DNA from: Lepraria neglecta
Taxonomy: Eukaryota > Ascomycota > Lecanoromycetes > Lecanorales > Stereocaulaceae
NCBI GenBank assembly: GCA_033220425.1
Contig: CM065648.1
Location: 3,658,001-3,722,000, forward strand
Reading direction: 5' to 3'
DNA: 64,000 bases
In this document: one piece after another, positions 30,031 to 41,905 of the stretch
How the letters are laid out: each line of letters starts with the position of its first letter
How positions within the stretch are numbered: the first letter of the stretch is position 1
Position numbers and translations under genes: made by a program
Notes under the pieces: generated by a model
Database searches by the model: none
Seen by the model: only the letters and a program-made list of their open reading frames with translations
Told to the model about the DNA's origin: nothing

Positions 30031-31968
30031 TCACAAGATGTACCGAAATGTAGGGCCGTAATTTTCTTCCCCTACCTCGCTTTCTTGGCCCTCTGCACCT
30101 GGCTGATTGACGACTCGATTCTTATTCGAGCCGTATTTCTGGTCAAGCTTCTTGTTCTCATAGACAAGTAGACACCTTAATCCGAAGGCTAGCACACCAG
30201 TGAAAAATGTGAATGCGGCACTGATGGCCATGCCCTTAATGTACCGTGGACTTTCGTTCGTGGGGAACACGTTCGTTCCTAACAGGGGCTATAAATTATT
30301 AGCAAGAAGCTGAAATTCTGGTTTCATCTACTTACACCACACTGCCCAATGAGGTTGAGAAGCATGATTCCGGCTCCTCTGCGCGAATCCGACCCCTGGT
30401 TGTCTTATTTTGTCAGCAGCTGGACGAACACAAAGCTGTCATTGATGGCTTACTTATTACCCAAGGCAAGATATTTGCAATACCTGCATAAAGTTGTTAG
30501 AACTTCTTCAGCTTTGGATGGCGAAAGGATTCTCACTCGGGAATATGCCAGAAGCTGCCAGGAAGGTTCCAAAGTATCGCACTCCTACCGTTTTAACAGT
30601 AGCTAGGAGGATGTATCCAATGCCGCCGATGGTAGTCAAAGCCATGATCGTATAGCCTCTTTGTTGAGTTTTGTCCGCGACCCATGTTGAGAAGATGGTT
30701 ACCAGGAACGAAAGAAAGAACGGAGGCGCAGTTAGACCCTGGGAGTCAATTGCGTTAAAGCCCATGTCTTTCAAGATCGTCGGCAGGAAGACTGGTTGTG
30801 ATGTCAGAATTTGTAAAGTCACCATGTTTGGACTTTTGAGAGCTTACCAGGAAGCGAGCTGAAGCCGACGTTGCAGCTGACTAAATGATTTTGGAGTCAG
30901 CATTTCTCTTCTACTGAGATTCTTGAGTTAAAAGACATGTCTCATGAGCAGGGAAAAAATCTGCTGCTCAGACAATGGCGTGAATGAGGCCACAATAGCT
31001 CAGAAAGCATAACTCACAGTACATGAAAGCCGTGAACCAGCATTTCAGATCCAACAGAGCTAATCCGACCTCTTTCCAGACTATGCCACCTACTCTTTTT
31101 GTTCCACCGACCTGCCTGACGCCCCTTGCTTTCGCGACCACTTTCTCTTCCTCGGTCAAGAAGCGTGCCTGGTCTGGCGTATCCGGTAAGAAGAAGTACG
31201 CAATCGGCGCCATGCAAAGGGTTGGAAGGCCTTCAACCAGGAAGAGTAGTCGCCAATTGGCCAGATGTGAGTGCCCAGAGGTGATACTAACATAACTTTA
31301 GCATGTTTTGAGACAGACTATCTGAGGACTGAGTACCCATAAGCCAGAGCGCCGGAGAATGAAGTTGCAAGGGGTGCCGCAGACAAGAAGATTGCAATAC
31401 GCACACCCACTTCATGCCTGAGATAGAAGAAGGAGAGTAAATATGGAATACCGGGCCCAAAGCCAGCCTCGAAAATACCGAGGAAGAAGCGCAATGCCAT
31501 TTCTCCAGACCAAGTTTGGGTGGCAGCCTGGCATGTAGCGATAATGCCCCAACCAAAGACCGTGAATGCAAGCCACATGTGAGGTGGTACAACCTTCCAC
31601 ATGAGCGCCTGCCATTCAAAGATGATATAGGTGATGTAGAAGATCGTCAAGAGCCATTGGTAGTCGTTTCCAACCAGTTTCAGATCTTTTGTCATGCCTG
31701 CGATTCGAGCATTGCCGATGTTGGAGCGGTCGAGGAAGGCAAGAACGTATAGAGCTGTGACCAGTGGAACGACTCTGAAATCGAGCTTTCGAATGACTCG
31801 TCTTTCGATCTCGGGTACCACGTGGCGCTGGTGAGATTGAGTGAAAGCTTCGAGCTCATCGTGGGCACCGCTCTTCTCTGGAATGAGTCCTGGGGAGGCT
31901 TTCTCGTCGCCCACGAAATCAGTAGCCGTGGGAGGAGGAGCGCGTGCGAATTTGCTCGGGAAACCCAT
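30031..31968 (-). CDS. MFS transporter, Dal5-type anion:cation symporter family
   Basis: Seven exons are inferred: 31337-31968, 31018-31286, 30848-30880, 30791 down to 30537, 30454-30483, 30336-30403 and 30031-30288. Together they give 514 residues. The first helix carries PLVTALYVLAFLDRSNIGNAR, the signature of the allantoate/nicotinate/vitamin permease (ACS) family. Twelve spans can be followed, including GIFEAGFGPGIPYLLSFFY in the fourth to fifth helices and the mid-loop ITSGHSHLANWRLLFLVEG with PDTPDQARFLTEEE. Two micro-exons of 30-33 nt are required for continuity (SCNVGFSSLP and IANILPWVI); their splice sites are clear. These carriers import small organic anions such as allantoate, nicotinate or dipeptides across the plasma membrane. 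Substrate cannot be told. The second intron (30881-31017) is unusually long here and holds a copy of the 27.6-kb repeat. Confidence 0.85.
30935..30974. repeat. Dispersed copy of the 64-bp repeat core with an imperfect inverted repeat
   Basis: ACATGTCTCATGAGCAG matches the start of units at 27615 and 27679. TGTCT-CAT-GAGCAG (30938-30951) pairs with CTGCTCAGACA (30964-30974), giving 11 paired bases with a 3-base bulge. It lies inside an intron of the MFS gene. Confidence 0.55.
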
Positions 31969-32603
31969 CGTGATGGAAATGAGCGTTCAGGGTATTGGCA
32001 GTAAAGGATCAGGGATCATGAGGGCAGCTTCGCTTTTTGAAGTGGGGCTTGCAAAATCATGTGCGATTTCATGTGACAAAAACCGAAAGTCTTCCGAAGC
32101 TGACTGTGAAGCACGAAGACCTCCGCTACTGCAGATCACGGTCGTCATGCTGGAGTTTGGCATAGCTTGCAGCAAAGGGGTGCTTTGGTTGGTGGAATTT
32201 GACCGTTGATCTTCTCCGCATACCTGGTGCCCCACATTGCGGCTGGTGGCGCCGTTAGTCTACCTTACCTTACTCGTAGTATCGTATAGCGCGTAAGCAC
32301 GGAAAACATCCGGTAGAGGTCGAAGCTTGAACGCGACCAAGATCCTGTAAAGTACACTTGATTTGGTATTATTCGTAAGGGACGAGCTTCTCCAGGATCT
32401 GCTTTGATAAGGTTATGAGAAATCAAATGGATTCTTGCCGAGCGCGCCTCGATCTGTTCAACTTCACCGAGCTAGTAACACAGCTATTAAATTACATATG
32501 TAGTTCCTAGCGCCTTGAAATGCAGCTGAATATAGCTATTTTCCATCTTAGGAACGACAGCTGATGACTACCCGATGTTCTAAACCATGTGCGATTGTCA
32601 GAC
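31969..32603. other. Intergenic between MFS gene and proteasome beta-5
   Basis: About 630 bases upstream of the MFS gene and downstream of the proteasome gene. Short frames (31841-32209 plus, 31987-32235 minus) have no family motif. Nothing convincing. Confidence 0.5.
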
Positions 32604-33614
32604 TTAAAGGTTTGCAGTAACATTGCTGAACTCCCCCTTCTCCAGCTTCGTCTTCCAGAAGATTGGGTTGGTGTCCTGTAAGATGTTTAGTACCATGACC
32701 GCACATGACTTTTGAGTGAACCTACCCTGAAGCCATGTTTCACCCAACCATCCTCCTTGACGTGGTACAGATTGATGAAACCACCTGAGAAAGCATCCCT
32801 ATGTGTGGCTGCGAGAATGCTTCTTGATCCCAACTCTAGTGCCTCTTCTTCAGTGAGATTGTAGTGATATTCCGCATCCAAGACACCGTATGCAAAAGTC
32901 TGTCCAGATCCAACGCAGAAGAGGTTGCCAGCGAGTCGAGTGCCTTCTGAATCAATATAGTACAGTGCAGGACCCTCTTGCGGTGTGACCCCAGCGCACA
33001 TAGTACCCATGCTCAATCCCATGCCCTTGTATGAGTAGACGAGGTTCGAGAGGATCTTTGAGGCTGCCGCGACTGATATTCGGCGCTTGTGACGGAGCTC
33101 GTGCAGTCGACATTGCATTCCGAGATAAGCCAGCCAGTATTGACAGTCCTATCCCGGTTCATCATAAGCTATGCCATCCATCCATGAGTTGCCAAAAAGA
33201 CCTACCGCAGCACCACCGGCCATCGTCCCTAGTAGGCAGTTGTTTATTTCGATGACCTTCTTCACCGTCTGACTTGCGATCCAGTCACCTGCCGAAGCTC
33301 TTGAATCTGTAGCCACGATGATTCCACCTTTGAATCGGAATGCCAGTGTCGTTGTACCGTGTGCAAGCTTGATGGGGCAATTCGGGTTTGCATGGTCGTC
33401 TGTCAACGCGCGGAGGAAGGCAGAGGGCTGTTCTGGTGTAAGTCGGCAGCTTAGGTGAGCGTAGAGCTCAGGGACAACTCACGTTTCGCATAGGAGGCAA
33501 AGCAAAGTTCAGTGATAGCGAAGGCTTTGCTTGTATGAGCTCTTGCTGCTCATCTGACGAGTAGCCTTCATCCTCGAAAGCCGGACGGCTGTAAGTAGCT
33601 ACTAATGAGTCCAT
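32604..33614 (-). CDS. pre2: 20S proteasome subunit beta-5 (Pre2-like, chymotrypsin-like activity)
   Basis: Four exons, 33483-33614, 33206-33427, 32726-33148 and 32604-32675, give 282 residues. The propeptide ends at Gly68 and the mature enzyme starts at the catalytic Thr69 in [12 protein letters not shown]. Other beta-5 landmarks are [11 protein letters not shown] (Asp of the active site), [23 protein letters not shown] (Lys), [18 protein letters not shown] and the Gly-rich [12 protein letters not shown]. The last exon encodes [14 protein letters not shown] and the stop. Splice junctions restore GGAA-DCQYW and HGFR-DTNP exactly as in the family. The subunit forms the chymotrypsin-like site of the 26S proteasome. 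It is transcribed away from the Nab2-like gene. Confidence 0.93.
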
Positions 33615-33990
33615 ATTCGATAGGCCCAGAGAGCGAAAGAGTTATAAAGAATGTGGAGAAAGTGAAGAAAGAAGAGGGAGATGGAATGGGTTGATCAAGG
33701 ATGAAGCTTCAATCAGGTAATACAAGGTCTACGTATTGACCGCGCCAAGCTGTGTCTTGTAAGGCTGATTACTAATGCTTTCTCGAGAAGTTACAGCCCG
33801 ATCTTGAATGCGAAGTTCCAGTCATTCACATGCTTCAACTCTTCTCCATACACCCACCGATCGACATTTGACGGCATCGAGCCTTCACGATACGGCGAAC
33901 CAATTCACTACCCACAGCATCCAGAAGAAGACAGTGCTACTCATCGACAACCATCTCAAGTTGCTACAGCCAGACCCTTTACACCCAACC
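33615..33990. promoter_or_regulatory. Divergent promoter region, proteasome beta-5 / Nab2-like
   Basis: 376 bases between two divergent start codons. An in-frame upstream ATG (33808) extends the Nab2 frame by 61 codons, but the added sequence is low in family resemblance and is treated as 5' UTR. A proteasome control element (GGTGGCAAA) was looked for and not seen. Confidence 0.45.
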
Positions 33991-35655
33991 ATGGCGGTGG
34001 AAGTGAGCCTCAACACGCCGCTTGCTGAGGCGCTCAGCAATGTGGTCCAACCGAAACTAGCAGAAGTAGGATGGAGCACCGGTCATGACGATTCGGCACT
34101 TGGGGAGTACATAATACTCATGCTGGTGAACGGCAAGACACAGGAACAAATCGCTACGGAGCTCTCGAACGACCTTCTTAATCTTCCACCAGAAGATACA
34201 GGCGCAACAGATTTCGCGAAGTGGCTCTTTGAGCAGGTCGACATCCTGAACAGTCAGCTGAATGGGGTTCCACAACCACAGGCGCAGCAGAACCAGGCAA
34301 TACCATCATATCAAGACGAAAGGCGGACTTCGAGAGGACAGCTCAACGATGGAGACGCTGAAATGGAGGAAGCTACAGACGGCGCACAGAATGGAGCAAT
34401 GTGTGTATCCTCTGGCCCAAAAAAAACCAGCGGCCTAGTACTGACCAAGGCAAACAGCCCAACGGGACCTAAATCGATGCGAAATACATCGCGAAATGGA
34501 AACAAGAGAATAATGGGCCAGATCTCTAGGGCCATGGATCGATCAAGCGACGCCGTACTTCATCGGGTTCGACCACAGCAAGGTACAGAGCGAATCAACA
34601 TGCACAACCGACAAACACCGAAGGGTCCTAGGAACAACCAGAATCAGCCTCCAAGGACACAGCCGAACGGCAGACCGATGGGCATGGGTAACGGGCCGAT
34701 GCCAAATAATGGAATTGCTGCTCCGTTGATGCAGATGACACCCCAGCAACAGATGCAACTTATGGCTATGTACGAAGAACAAGCGAGAATGTTCTCTCAG
34801 ATATTCTCGCCACAGCAGCAGCAAAACCTCATACCGGGGATGGCGCCGCCAGGGACGAATGCAGGCTTCCCAAATCCAAATCAACAGCCAGGTCGGTCAC
34901 TCTTTGAGAGGGTCGAAGGCGCACCGCACCGGCAGAATGGAAATTTCAACAAACGGCCACAGCAAAATGGTGGCGGCTTCCAACCACCTATCAAACACGA
35001 TGATGCTGCTTCCAACGCAAGCGGCGACATCTCATCCTCCATGGAAGTCGAAAGCTCACAAAACAACCTCCCCGAACCCTCTCCCGAAACCATCTGCAAA
35101 TTCAACCTAAAATGCACAAAACAAGACTGCGCATACGCCCATCAATCCCCTGTCGCACTCCCGGGAACCACCATTGACGTAAACGACGTCTGTCCCTTCG
35201 GCGCCGCCTGCAAGAACCGGAAATGCGTCGGCCGCCACCCCTCCCCCGCCCAAAAAGTCGGCCACCAATCCGAACAGGACTGCAAATTCTTCCCCAGCTG
35301 CGTTAATCCCAAATGCTCGTTCCGCCATCCCACTATGCCTATGTGCAGGAATGGTGCCGACTGCAAGAGGGAAGGATGCATGTTCACGCATGTAAGAACG
35401 ATATGTAAATTCAACCCGTGCCTTAATGCCGATTGTCCCTACAAACATGCTGAAGGCCAGCAGCGCGGGAAGTTCGGGGACAAGGTCTGGACGGCCGACG
35501 GGGGAGAGAAAGAACATGTCAGTGAGAGGAAGTTTATTGATGACGAGATGGCGGAGGAGGAGCTCATTGTGCCGGACCTCAAAGTGGAGGACATCAAGGC
35601 TGAGGAACGCGATCATGGAAGTCAGTCAAGCATAGGTGCGGAGGTTGTTACGTGA
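33991..35655 (+). CDS. nab2: Nab2-like nuclear polyadenylated-RNA-binding protein (CCCH zinc fingers)
   Basis: 554 residues from the ATG at 33991. This start puts the conserved N-terminal PWI-like domain (TPLAEALSNVV, then ALGEYIILMLVNGKTQEQI, FAKWLFEQVDIL) at residue 1, as in Nab2. A long Gln/Asn/Pro/Met-rich middle follows (QQQMQLMAMYEEQARMFSQI). Five CCCH fingers cluster at about 365-485: CKFNLKCTKQDCAYAH, CPFGAACKNRKCVGRH, CKFFPSCVNPKCSFRH, CRNGADCKREGCMFTH and CKFNPCLNADCPYKH. Yeast Nab2 has seven, binds poly(A), limits tail length and couples polyadenylation to export. The C-terminus is acidic. No intron is needed. An upstream in-frame ATG at 33808 is possible but less likely. Confidence 0.88.
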   Translation: MAVEVSLNTPLAEALSNVVQPKLAEVGWSTGHDDSALGEYIILMLVNGKTQEQIATELSNDLLNLPPEDTGATDFAKWLFEQVDILNSQLNGVPQPQAQQNQAIPSYQDERRTSRGQLNDGDAEMEEATDGAQNGAMCVSSGPKKTSGLVLTKANSPTGPKSMRNTSRNGNKRIMGQISRAMDRSSDAVLHRVRPQQGTERINMHNRQTPKGPRNNQNQPPRTQPNGRPMGMGNGPMPNNGIAAPLMQMTPQQQMQLMAMYEEQARMFSQIFSPQQQQNLIPGMAPPGTNAGFPNPNQQPGRSLFERVEGAPHRQNGNFNKRPQQNGGGFQPPIKHDDAASNASGDISSSMEVESSQNNLPEPSPETICKFNLKCTKQDCAYAHQSPVALPGTTIDVNDVCPFGAACKNRKCVGRHPSPAQKVGHQSEQDCKFFPSCVNPKCSFRHPTMPMCRNGADCKREGCMFTHVRTICKFNPCLNADCPYKHAEGQQRGKFGDKVWTADGGEKEHVSERKFIDDEMAEEELIVPDLKVEDIKAEERDHGSQSSIGAEVVT

Positions 35656-35945
35656 TTTCAGGCATTGGAAACATGGAATGAAAGGGATGGATTCTTTTAC
35701 GCATGTACATATGTGCAATGGTCAGCATGGATTGAACGGCGTTGGCAGATGCTAAGAGACTGTTTGCTTTCGGTCAGATCTAGATGTCATCTCATATGAT
35801 AGAACTTCAAGCAGCCCCTGACTAGAATCAGCTTGGCTTTTCTGGCATATACTTCAACTTCCAATCAGTGAATCCCCCAATAAGATTGTTTGTCTTTATT
35901 CTTCGAATCTATCATGGTAAATCATGAGATCTTAGAAGCAGGCAA

Positions 35946-38900
35946 CTACATAAGCCGACTAGCTAACAAAGCCAATAGCCCTGCCATCAAACCCCAGCAA
36001 GGCACTTTCATCTGCACAGCAGATCCTTCAAAAGTAACCGCCGTCCACGACGCAGCAGCCCCGATTCTCGTACTTTCCAGCGGAACTGTACTGCTGCCAA
36101 TGACCAAATTGCCACCACTCTCCAAAACTACTCGTGTCCCACTAATAGTCATGCCTGGCCCACTAGCACTTATAGCCGTTTCGGCTATACTAAACTCCGA
36201 CGGGTTCGCAGTAAAATTTTGTCCAGCAACATTCAATGCTATCGTAATTGGCACCACTTGTGTCGTTGTAGAAGCATTTGGTGCATGAGCAGGTGTAGCG
36301 TATGCGTAGGTGGATGAGCCTACCACGACGCCTCCAGAAGCGAGGGAAAGTATTGCACCGGCGTCGGTGGTAGCAGGACCATTTAGAGAAAGTGTGGCGC
36401 CGTTGACTTCTATTGCCGTGCTTCCTAGTGGTGTGAAGACTTTGTTTCCTGCCGCAAGAGCACCATTTCCTCCGGAGCCAGCGGCAGCCGTAGCGAGAGG
36501 GACAGTAGAAGTCCCGATAATCAGCACGCCAGATGGGGCGAGAGAGTAGCTGGCGCCGCTGATTACGGCGGCTGACGATCCTGGGAGAAGTGTTGTGCCA
36601 GCTATCATGTACGCATTGGGGTTGCTTGGGATCTGAGTGAGAGCTTGGGCCCCTGGAATGTTCAAGATAGAGGCCGGGTTGGTGGCAGAGGCAGGGTCAG
36701 TGCCTGCAGGACTGTTGCCAACAGCAGGGCTGTGGATTTGCACCGGGACCCCGCCGACGTCGACTGGAGAAGCATTGGGTTGTATTTGTTGGCCGTTGAC
36801 TATAACGCCAGCAGTATTTGCTACTATTGTATGGCTCCCAATGTTCGTAGTGGCAGCTATCTGCGCTGGAGAATAGATCTGACTTCCAACAACAGGAGTA
36901 CCTTGCGGGTTGATATGTACCGATGTGCCACCAACGTTGGCAGTAGCACCTCCCGGACTTACAATCTGACTTCCTACTTTATAATTGCCTCCCCCGACAT
37001 CGACAAGCGGCGTACCGGCTACTGTGGGCACTGGTACAGGTTGTGCCGTGACTTGCGGTAGTTGGTAGGTGCTACTGCCAAGCACGATATGTGCAGGGCT
37101 GGGAGCCGGACTTGACTTGCCAGCTCCAACGGGCGTCGCCCCATCTGTACCTGGCTCTACCACAGGATTTAGAGGTCCTGCGCCTGGCTCAGCATTGGGA
37201 TCCGTCGTAGTAGGCTTGGAAACTGGATTTGATGCAGGGCTTGGAGCCGGTGCTAGAGCCTGGCTCAGCTGAGAGAGCTGGGCTGGAGACATGCTGTTTG
37301 GGGTTGCATCTTGGGGACCTGATCCAAAGTGCAGACTGGAGGGCGGATTGATACTCGTAGTATCATCTGAGGGGTCACCAGGGTGTAGTTGTGGATTCAC
37401 CACTGGCGCGCTGCCTGCCGGCGATTTGGCCGCAGGTGGAATGGCCGCCGAGGGTTCGGGGACGAGTAGTTTTGCCGTTATAAGGGCAATAGCCACTTCC
37501 TCGGCAATATTCGTAGCTGTTTCAAGCGTAAGCTCGGTGGTTGTGGGCAAGGATGGCATTGGTTGTACAGGATTCGGAGTCACAGAAGGGTCTGATACGG
37601 TCACCGCAGGTGCCACCATGGAGGTGCCAGGGTGCAGAGCCCTTGGAGGATCCAAGCCAGTAAAGTAGAACGCCTCTGTGCAAGCTTCCCACATTGGATC
37701 CAGACATCTGACTTTATCCGGTAAAGCAATTAGAGGCCGGTAGGGCTCACCCGGTGCAGGCTTGTACCAGTCAGCTTCCATGACGCTTTGCGGTGGACCT
37801 GCTCATAATTAGCAGGCAGAAAACCCTCTCATCCCGCAATTTATTCAAGTCTTACATGGTAGATCCGCAAAGTTGAAGACCCTGGTGGTCTTTGTTTGAG
37901 CTCCTCCACCCCACAAATGGCCCTGGACGGTGGATAATTCCCTTGGTGCAAAAGCAAGCATGGTCGAGCTTACCGTTTTCCCTCTGAGTCCACACATATC
38001 TGTGGCGCTGAGGGAGTAGAATGCAACATAGACCGACGGAGATGTGAAAGTAAAGCCATCCGAGACTGCAATGCTGCCAGTGGCCACAGAACCATTCGAC
38101 GACAAGGAGGGGTTCGTTCCAACGAATTGCTTCTCGACCAGGGACTTGAAAGCCCGGGGGTGCACAGACAAAGGGCTTCGCTTTTTGTTGTGCGGCACTG
38201 GCCGAGTCGTGGTTATGCTGCCGGTCCCGGCCCATGGATCTGCTACTGCTTCCTTTACGACAACACCGTTGATGGTAATTATACGCGCGGTCGTGACTGT
38301 TGGTACATATATATCGTACGGATTCGTCGTGGCAGCCCAATACACAACTCCATTCGCATCAGTCTCAGCACCTTGATTCTGAGGTATGACTGCAGAGCCA
38401 ATAAAATCGAGGCACGAGGTGTCTGCATCAGGATCTGGCCAGTAGTAAACATCTACGTTCGGGCCGTGGATCCAACATTGACCGCAACAATCTGGGAAAT
38501 TGTGAAAGCCAGTCTGGACGGAGGAATAGTCTGAGGCGCACTGTGGCTGCCTCATGTAGCTTTTTGCCGCAGATGAGAACGACGCCGATGCTGGTTTCAG
38601 AAGACTTGACGTACAATTTGTGCCCGACGCAACAGAGTCGACGTTGTCGAAACAAGAGTCCCCAATCAGCGCAAACATGGTACCATTATATCCACTCACA
38701 CCAAAGAATTTGTCTGCTGCCAAGGTCCTGTTGCCCTCGCAGGTATCATCCCAGAGCACACATTCATCCGGGCTAATTAACGCCGGTTTATACGCTGGAG
38801 GGGTGTAGGTGACATTGGCGTATGCTTTCGAATACTGGGCAGCCATATAACTGTCAGGGTCCATCCCCATTACAGCTGGGGGAGCCGTTGTAGACATCTT

Positions 38901-39470
38901 GTTTCCGGCAGCCGTTGAGGACGTGCTTGTTTGCACCGAGGAGAGTCTCGTGGCAGAGGCGTAGTTCTGGCTCGATGGGCCGCTAGATGTTTCCGTGCTG
39001 GACGTTTCCGTTCCTCTGATTGGTAGTGCTGTCGCAGTGTTGCCTGTGGTGGCGAAGGAGCCTCCGGAAGCTGCCTTTTCCCCGCTTGGTGCCGCATTGC
39101 TTGAGACTGTTTTAATTCCAATAATTGAAACGAATGTGGTAGGGCCAATGAGTGTGACCGGGTCAATTTTGTTGAAAGCTGTTTGTATATAGGCTTCGAT
39201 TGTTTGGACGCTGGGAACTGCGATGGAGACAGTCCAGGAACCTTGCAAAATCTGGTCCACATTAGGTGATATCGTAGTGTGTGCGAGGGAATCTGTCTAA
39301 TAGTGGCAGATCGTTTAATGATATGAACCCGCACACAATCACACTCTCGGCGCCAACCCCGAGTTAATACAGAGAGATCACTGCCCACCTTTAGTCGAAT
39401 CTGCTAAAACGAGGGATAGAAAGGTGAGTAAAAACGTAAAGGAGGAATGGCCGGAGCATGAAGGTCTCAT
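35946..39470 (-). CDS. Large secreted, probably GPI-anchored cell-wall protein with beta-repeat motifs
   Basis: Three exons are inferred: 39389-39470, 37856-39292 and 35946-37798, giving 1123 residues. Exon 1 encodes a signal peptide with core FTFLLTFLSLVLA. The first 350 residues are Ser/Thr-rich, with a Cys-bearing region (CVLWDDTCEGN, DSCFDNV, NFPDCCGQCW, VYYWPDPDADTSCLDFIG). The second half has Pro/Ala-rich linkers and then about seven loose repeats built on 'V.V.GQ...N...V.VGG..V.I...G..VVGSSTVPL'. The extreme C-terminus (CWGLMAGLLALLASRLM) is hydrophobic, as for GPI attachment. Such repeats are common in filamentous-fungal surface proteins of unknown function. Splice joints are supported by frame restoration (ADLPC-PPQSVMEADW). 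An adhesin or wall-matrix role is inference. Confidence 0.75.
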
Positions 39471-40628
39471 ACTTTCAGAAGCTGCAGTTAATGTACAAAC
39501 GAATGGAAATATACCGTCAATGGCGAATGTCAAGACGAAAAAAATTGGTCAACATCGAACGAAGAAACATCTTCAATCCTAGTATCAGGACGGCGATCTA
39601 GGGCCTGTGCCACATTCAGTTTTCGGCATGCTGAACAAAGGTAGCCCGCTGCAGAACCAAGGGGAGACGAAGCGGTTAGGGGTATGGCTTTTGATGAGCC
39701 ACACCGACCTAGGAGAGCTTGAGATAGCCTTTGAAACAAGACCTGCAGACAGTAAAAGGACCTTGGAAGCGACAAATGAAGGGTCTCGCACCCATCAAGA
39801 GCAGCCTAGCAATGACAAGATTGCAAAGGATGGCAATAGCCTGCCCAACAATAGGATCAATGGGATCAATGGGATCATCCCGGTGCCGCTTATGACTTGC
39901 ATGAAGATTTTTCATCGCTAATGGACTGAAGTTGGACCAACAGCCCCTGGAGTTCCTTAAGATTCTTCAATCGTTTCAAACATCCAAGGTGCATGGAGGC
40001 ACGAAGTCGAAAAGTCAACTTTGACGAGCCGACGGGTACTAGGCTCTATGCTAGCGTCATTTTCTACCCGACGTTCTCCCGAAATAGCACTCTCGCAGAG
40101 CCTGCGAACTTCCGGTGGCACGAGAAGTAGGAGAATCATATATAAATGTGGTTGGTGGGCTGTAAATGTAGATGCAGCGAAGCCTGGGTAGTAGATTTTA
40201 CTTTCGTCCAAAGCTAGTGCTCCAAACCAGAAGTAGACGGTGTTCCTGCATCGAGAACCGAGCACTGCCCAACATTCTCCACTTCACTGCATAAGACGGT
40301 CAATGGAGAGAAATATACCACTCTCTGATATTGATTCCCGTGTGGGTTGGTTGAGCTACGGGATTTAGCCAATGCAAGATGGCCCACTAATGCGAGCTTG
40401 CGATCGAGGCGCAGCTTTGTGCTTCTTGAAGAGGTTGACTCGAGACAGTCACCCTCCAGTCACCTTTCGTACTATATAATACTAAAATTGCGCAATAACG
40501 CCGTCGACGTCACTAGGGCATACACCTCACTATCGACGGTCTCTACAGTGTCTACAGTACTGCTGCTGCCACCGCTGGCGTATAGGGCGGAGTTGCAAGG
40601 GTGGAATACAAGCTTCTCATTAAGTCTT
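39471..40628. other. Gene-poor stretch upstream of the surface-protein gene
   Basis: About 1.1 kb without a convincing gene. A short repeat GGATCAATG occurs three times from about 39856. A minus-strand frame at 39957-40265 has no family features. Confidence 0.45.
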
Positions 40629-41905
40629 CTACAGCGACGACCCCATTAATTGCTCTGCCAATTGGTTAACATCTTCTTTCCTAGGCGCCATCTTCCTTAC
40701 CTCCTTCTTCTCCGCCGCCGCCGCCCTCTTGGCTACCTTCTCTGCCTTCTCCGCCGCCGCCGCCACCGCATACCTCTGCTGAGATTCCAACTTCTTCGAC
40801 TTCTTCCGCTCCTCCCCCCGGCCCCCCGCGTCCCTATGGCTGCTGAAGAGATGGGAGCACGGTACTGAGAAGGTAATTGGGACAAGGATAAGTGCTGGCT
40901 GCGGCCCTCTATAGATATCAGCGGTGGAGCACTTGGTGGATCCGGGCCGAAATCATCAATATTTTGGAATTCGCCACCAGGAAGGGCTGTATCGGAGTCA
41001 GAAGAAAAAGATGTTCTGCGTCCCTTTCCCTTCTGGGAATGTCCTACAACTTGGCAATTATCGCGGGAGGGTTGCGTATAAGGCACTTGGACAGGTTGTG
41101 TACCTAGAAATTTAATGTCGTCGTCACTAGGAATGCCGCCGTCGACCCCCGAGTATACGGAAGCCTCTGAGGCCTGCCGACCTTCTGGAAAATTTATTTG
41201 CGAGAATTTAGAAGGTCCGTTCTCAGCCTCTTGCGTCATAATCTGCTTATACTTCTTAATTCTAGATTTCTTAGGAGACTAAGCATATTATATGGACACC
41301 TATGCTTCCGCAGGGTCTAATTAGGCCATTCTCTTTTCTTCTCCCCAGGCTTCTCCTCATTTTTTCTAGTATCCCGTGTCTTTTTACCATGGCGACTGTA
41401 TTTAAGAACCACCTAAGTTCTCTTCTTCACCTCATGTGAGGTAATTACCACCGTAAAGCCTTGCGTGCATGCATAGTCCTAACATCGAATGTGTCCATTC
41501 TCCGCGTCCAAGACTTCTTCGCCGGTGTTAGGGGGGCGGCGGTAAGCATCAGGAAAGGCGGCAAAGGAACGTCTCTTGCGGTCGGCGAGGGCAGTAGTGT
41601 ATGTAGGCATGGTAGGCAGGGCGGTAGGCAGGGAGGTATCTACAACAGTGGAAGAATTTTGAATTCTACGGTGGGGAGGCCTGCCCAGCTAAATTAAGCG
41701 AATCGACAGCGGCGGCTACGTCTAATGGGGGAAAGCACCGGCGGCGAGTACCATTAGGGCGAAAATTTGGTGGAGGGTGACTTTGGTCCCGAGTCAACCT
41801 GCTTCTTGAACCTCCCCGTGGTAAGAATCCCCCAAAGGATGTTCGCAACAGATGCGGCACCTGCTGCTTGCAGGCTTCATACCAATGGTTGATCAATAGC
41901 TTCAT
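40629..41905 (-). pseudogene. Decayed coding-like region of unknown family
   Basis: Several open segments on the minus strand read as protein but do not form one gene. One is a 168-codon frame (40733-41239) with acidic/Ser-rich content that turns Arg-rich. Another frame ending at 40629 carries a Lys/Ala/Glu helix of coiled-coil type (EKAEKVAKRAAAAEKKE). A further stretch near 41480-41620 reads as protein. The whole is interrupted many times and flanked by non-coding DNA. Its make-up suggests an old repeat or transposable-element-associated gene, but no domain could be named. The lysine/alanine-rich tail resembles the C-termini of several DNA-binding or transposase proteins; that is a weak hint only. 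Confidence 0.4.

Noticed and set aside
30031-31968. MFS permease as part of the PKS cluster
   Set aside because: It lies 6.5 kb beyond the PKS behind the Rtg2-like gene and the trio, and belongs to a nutrient-permease family, so linkage is not supported.
33808-33990. 61-codon upstream extension of the Nab2-like gene
   Set aside because: The conserved domain starts directly at the ATG at 33991; the extension is Ser/His/Thr-rich and unlike the family.
38870-39388. 172-codon minus-strand frame overlapping the surface-protein gene
   Set aside because: Out of frame with the Ser/Thr-rich protein that has a signal peptide exon and good splice sites.
40733-41239. 168-codon Arg-rich minus-strand frame as an intact gene
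   Set aside because: The tail is a product of a GCC/GGC-rich stretch and the surroundings are interrupted; kept only as part of a decayed region.
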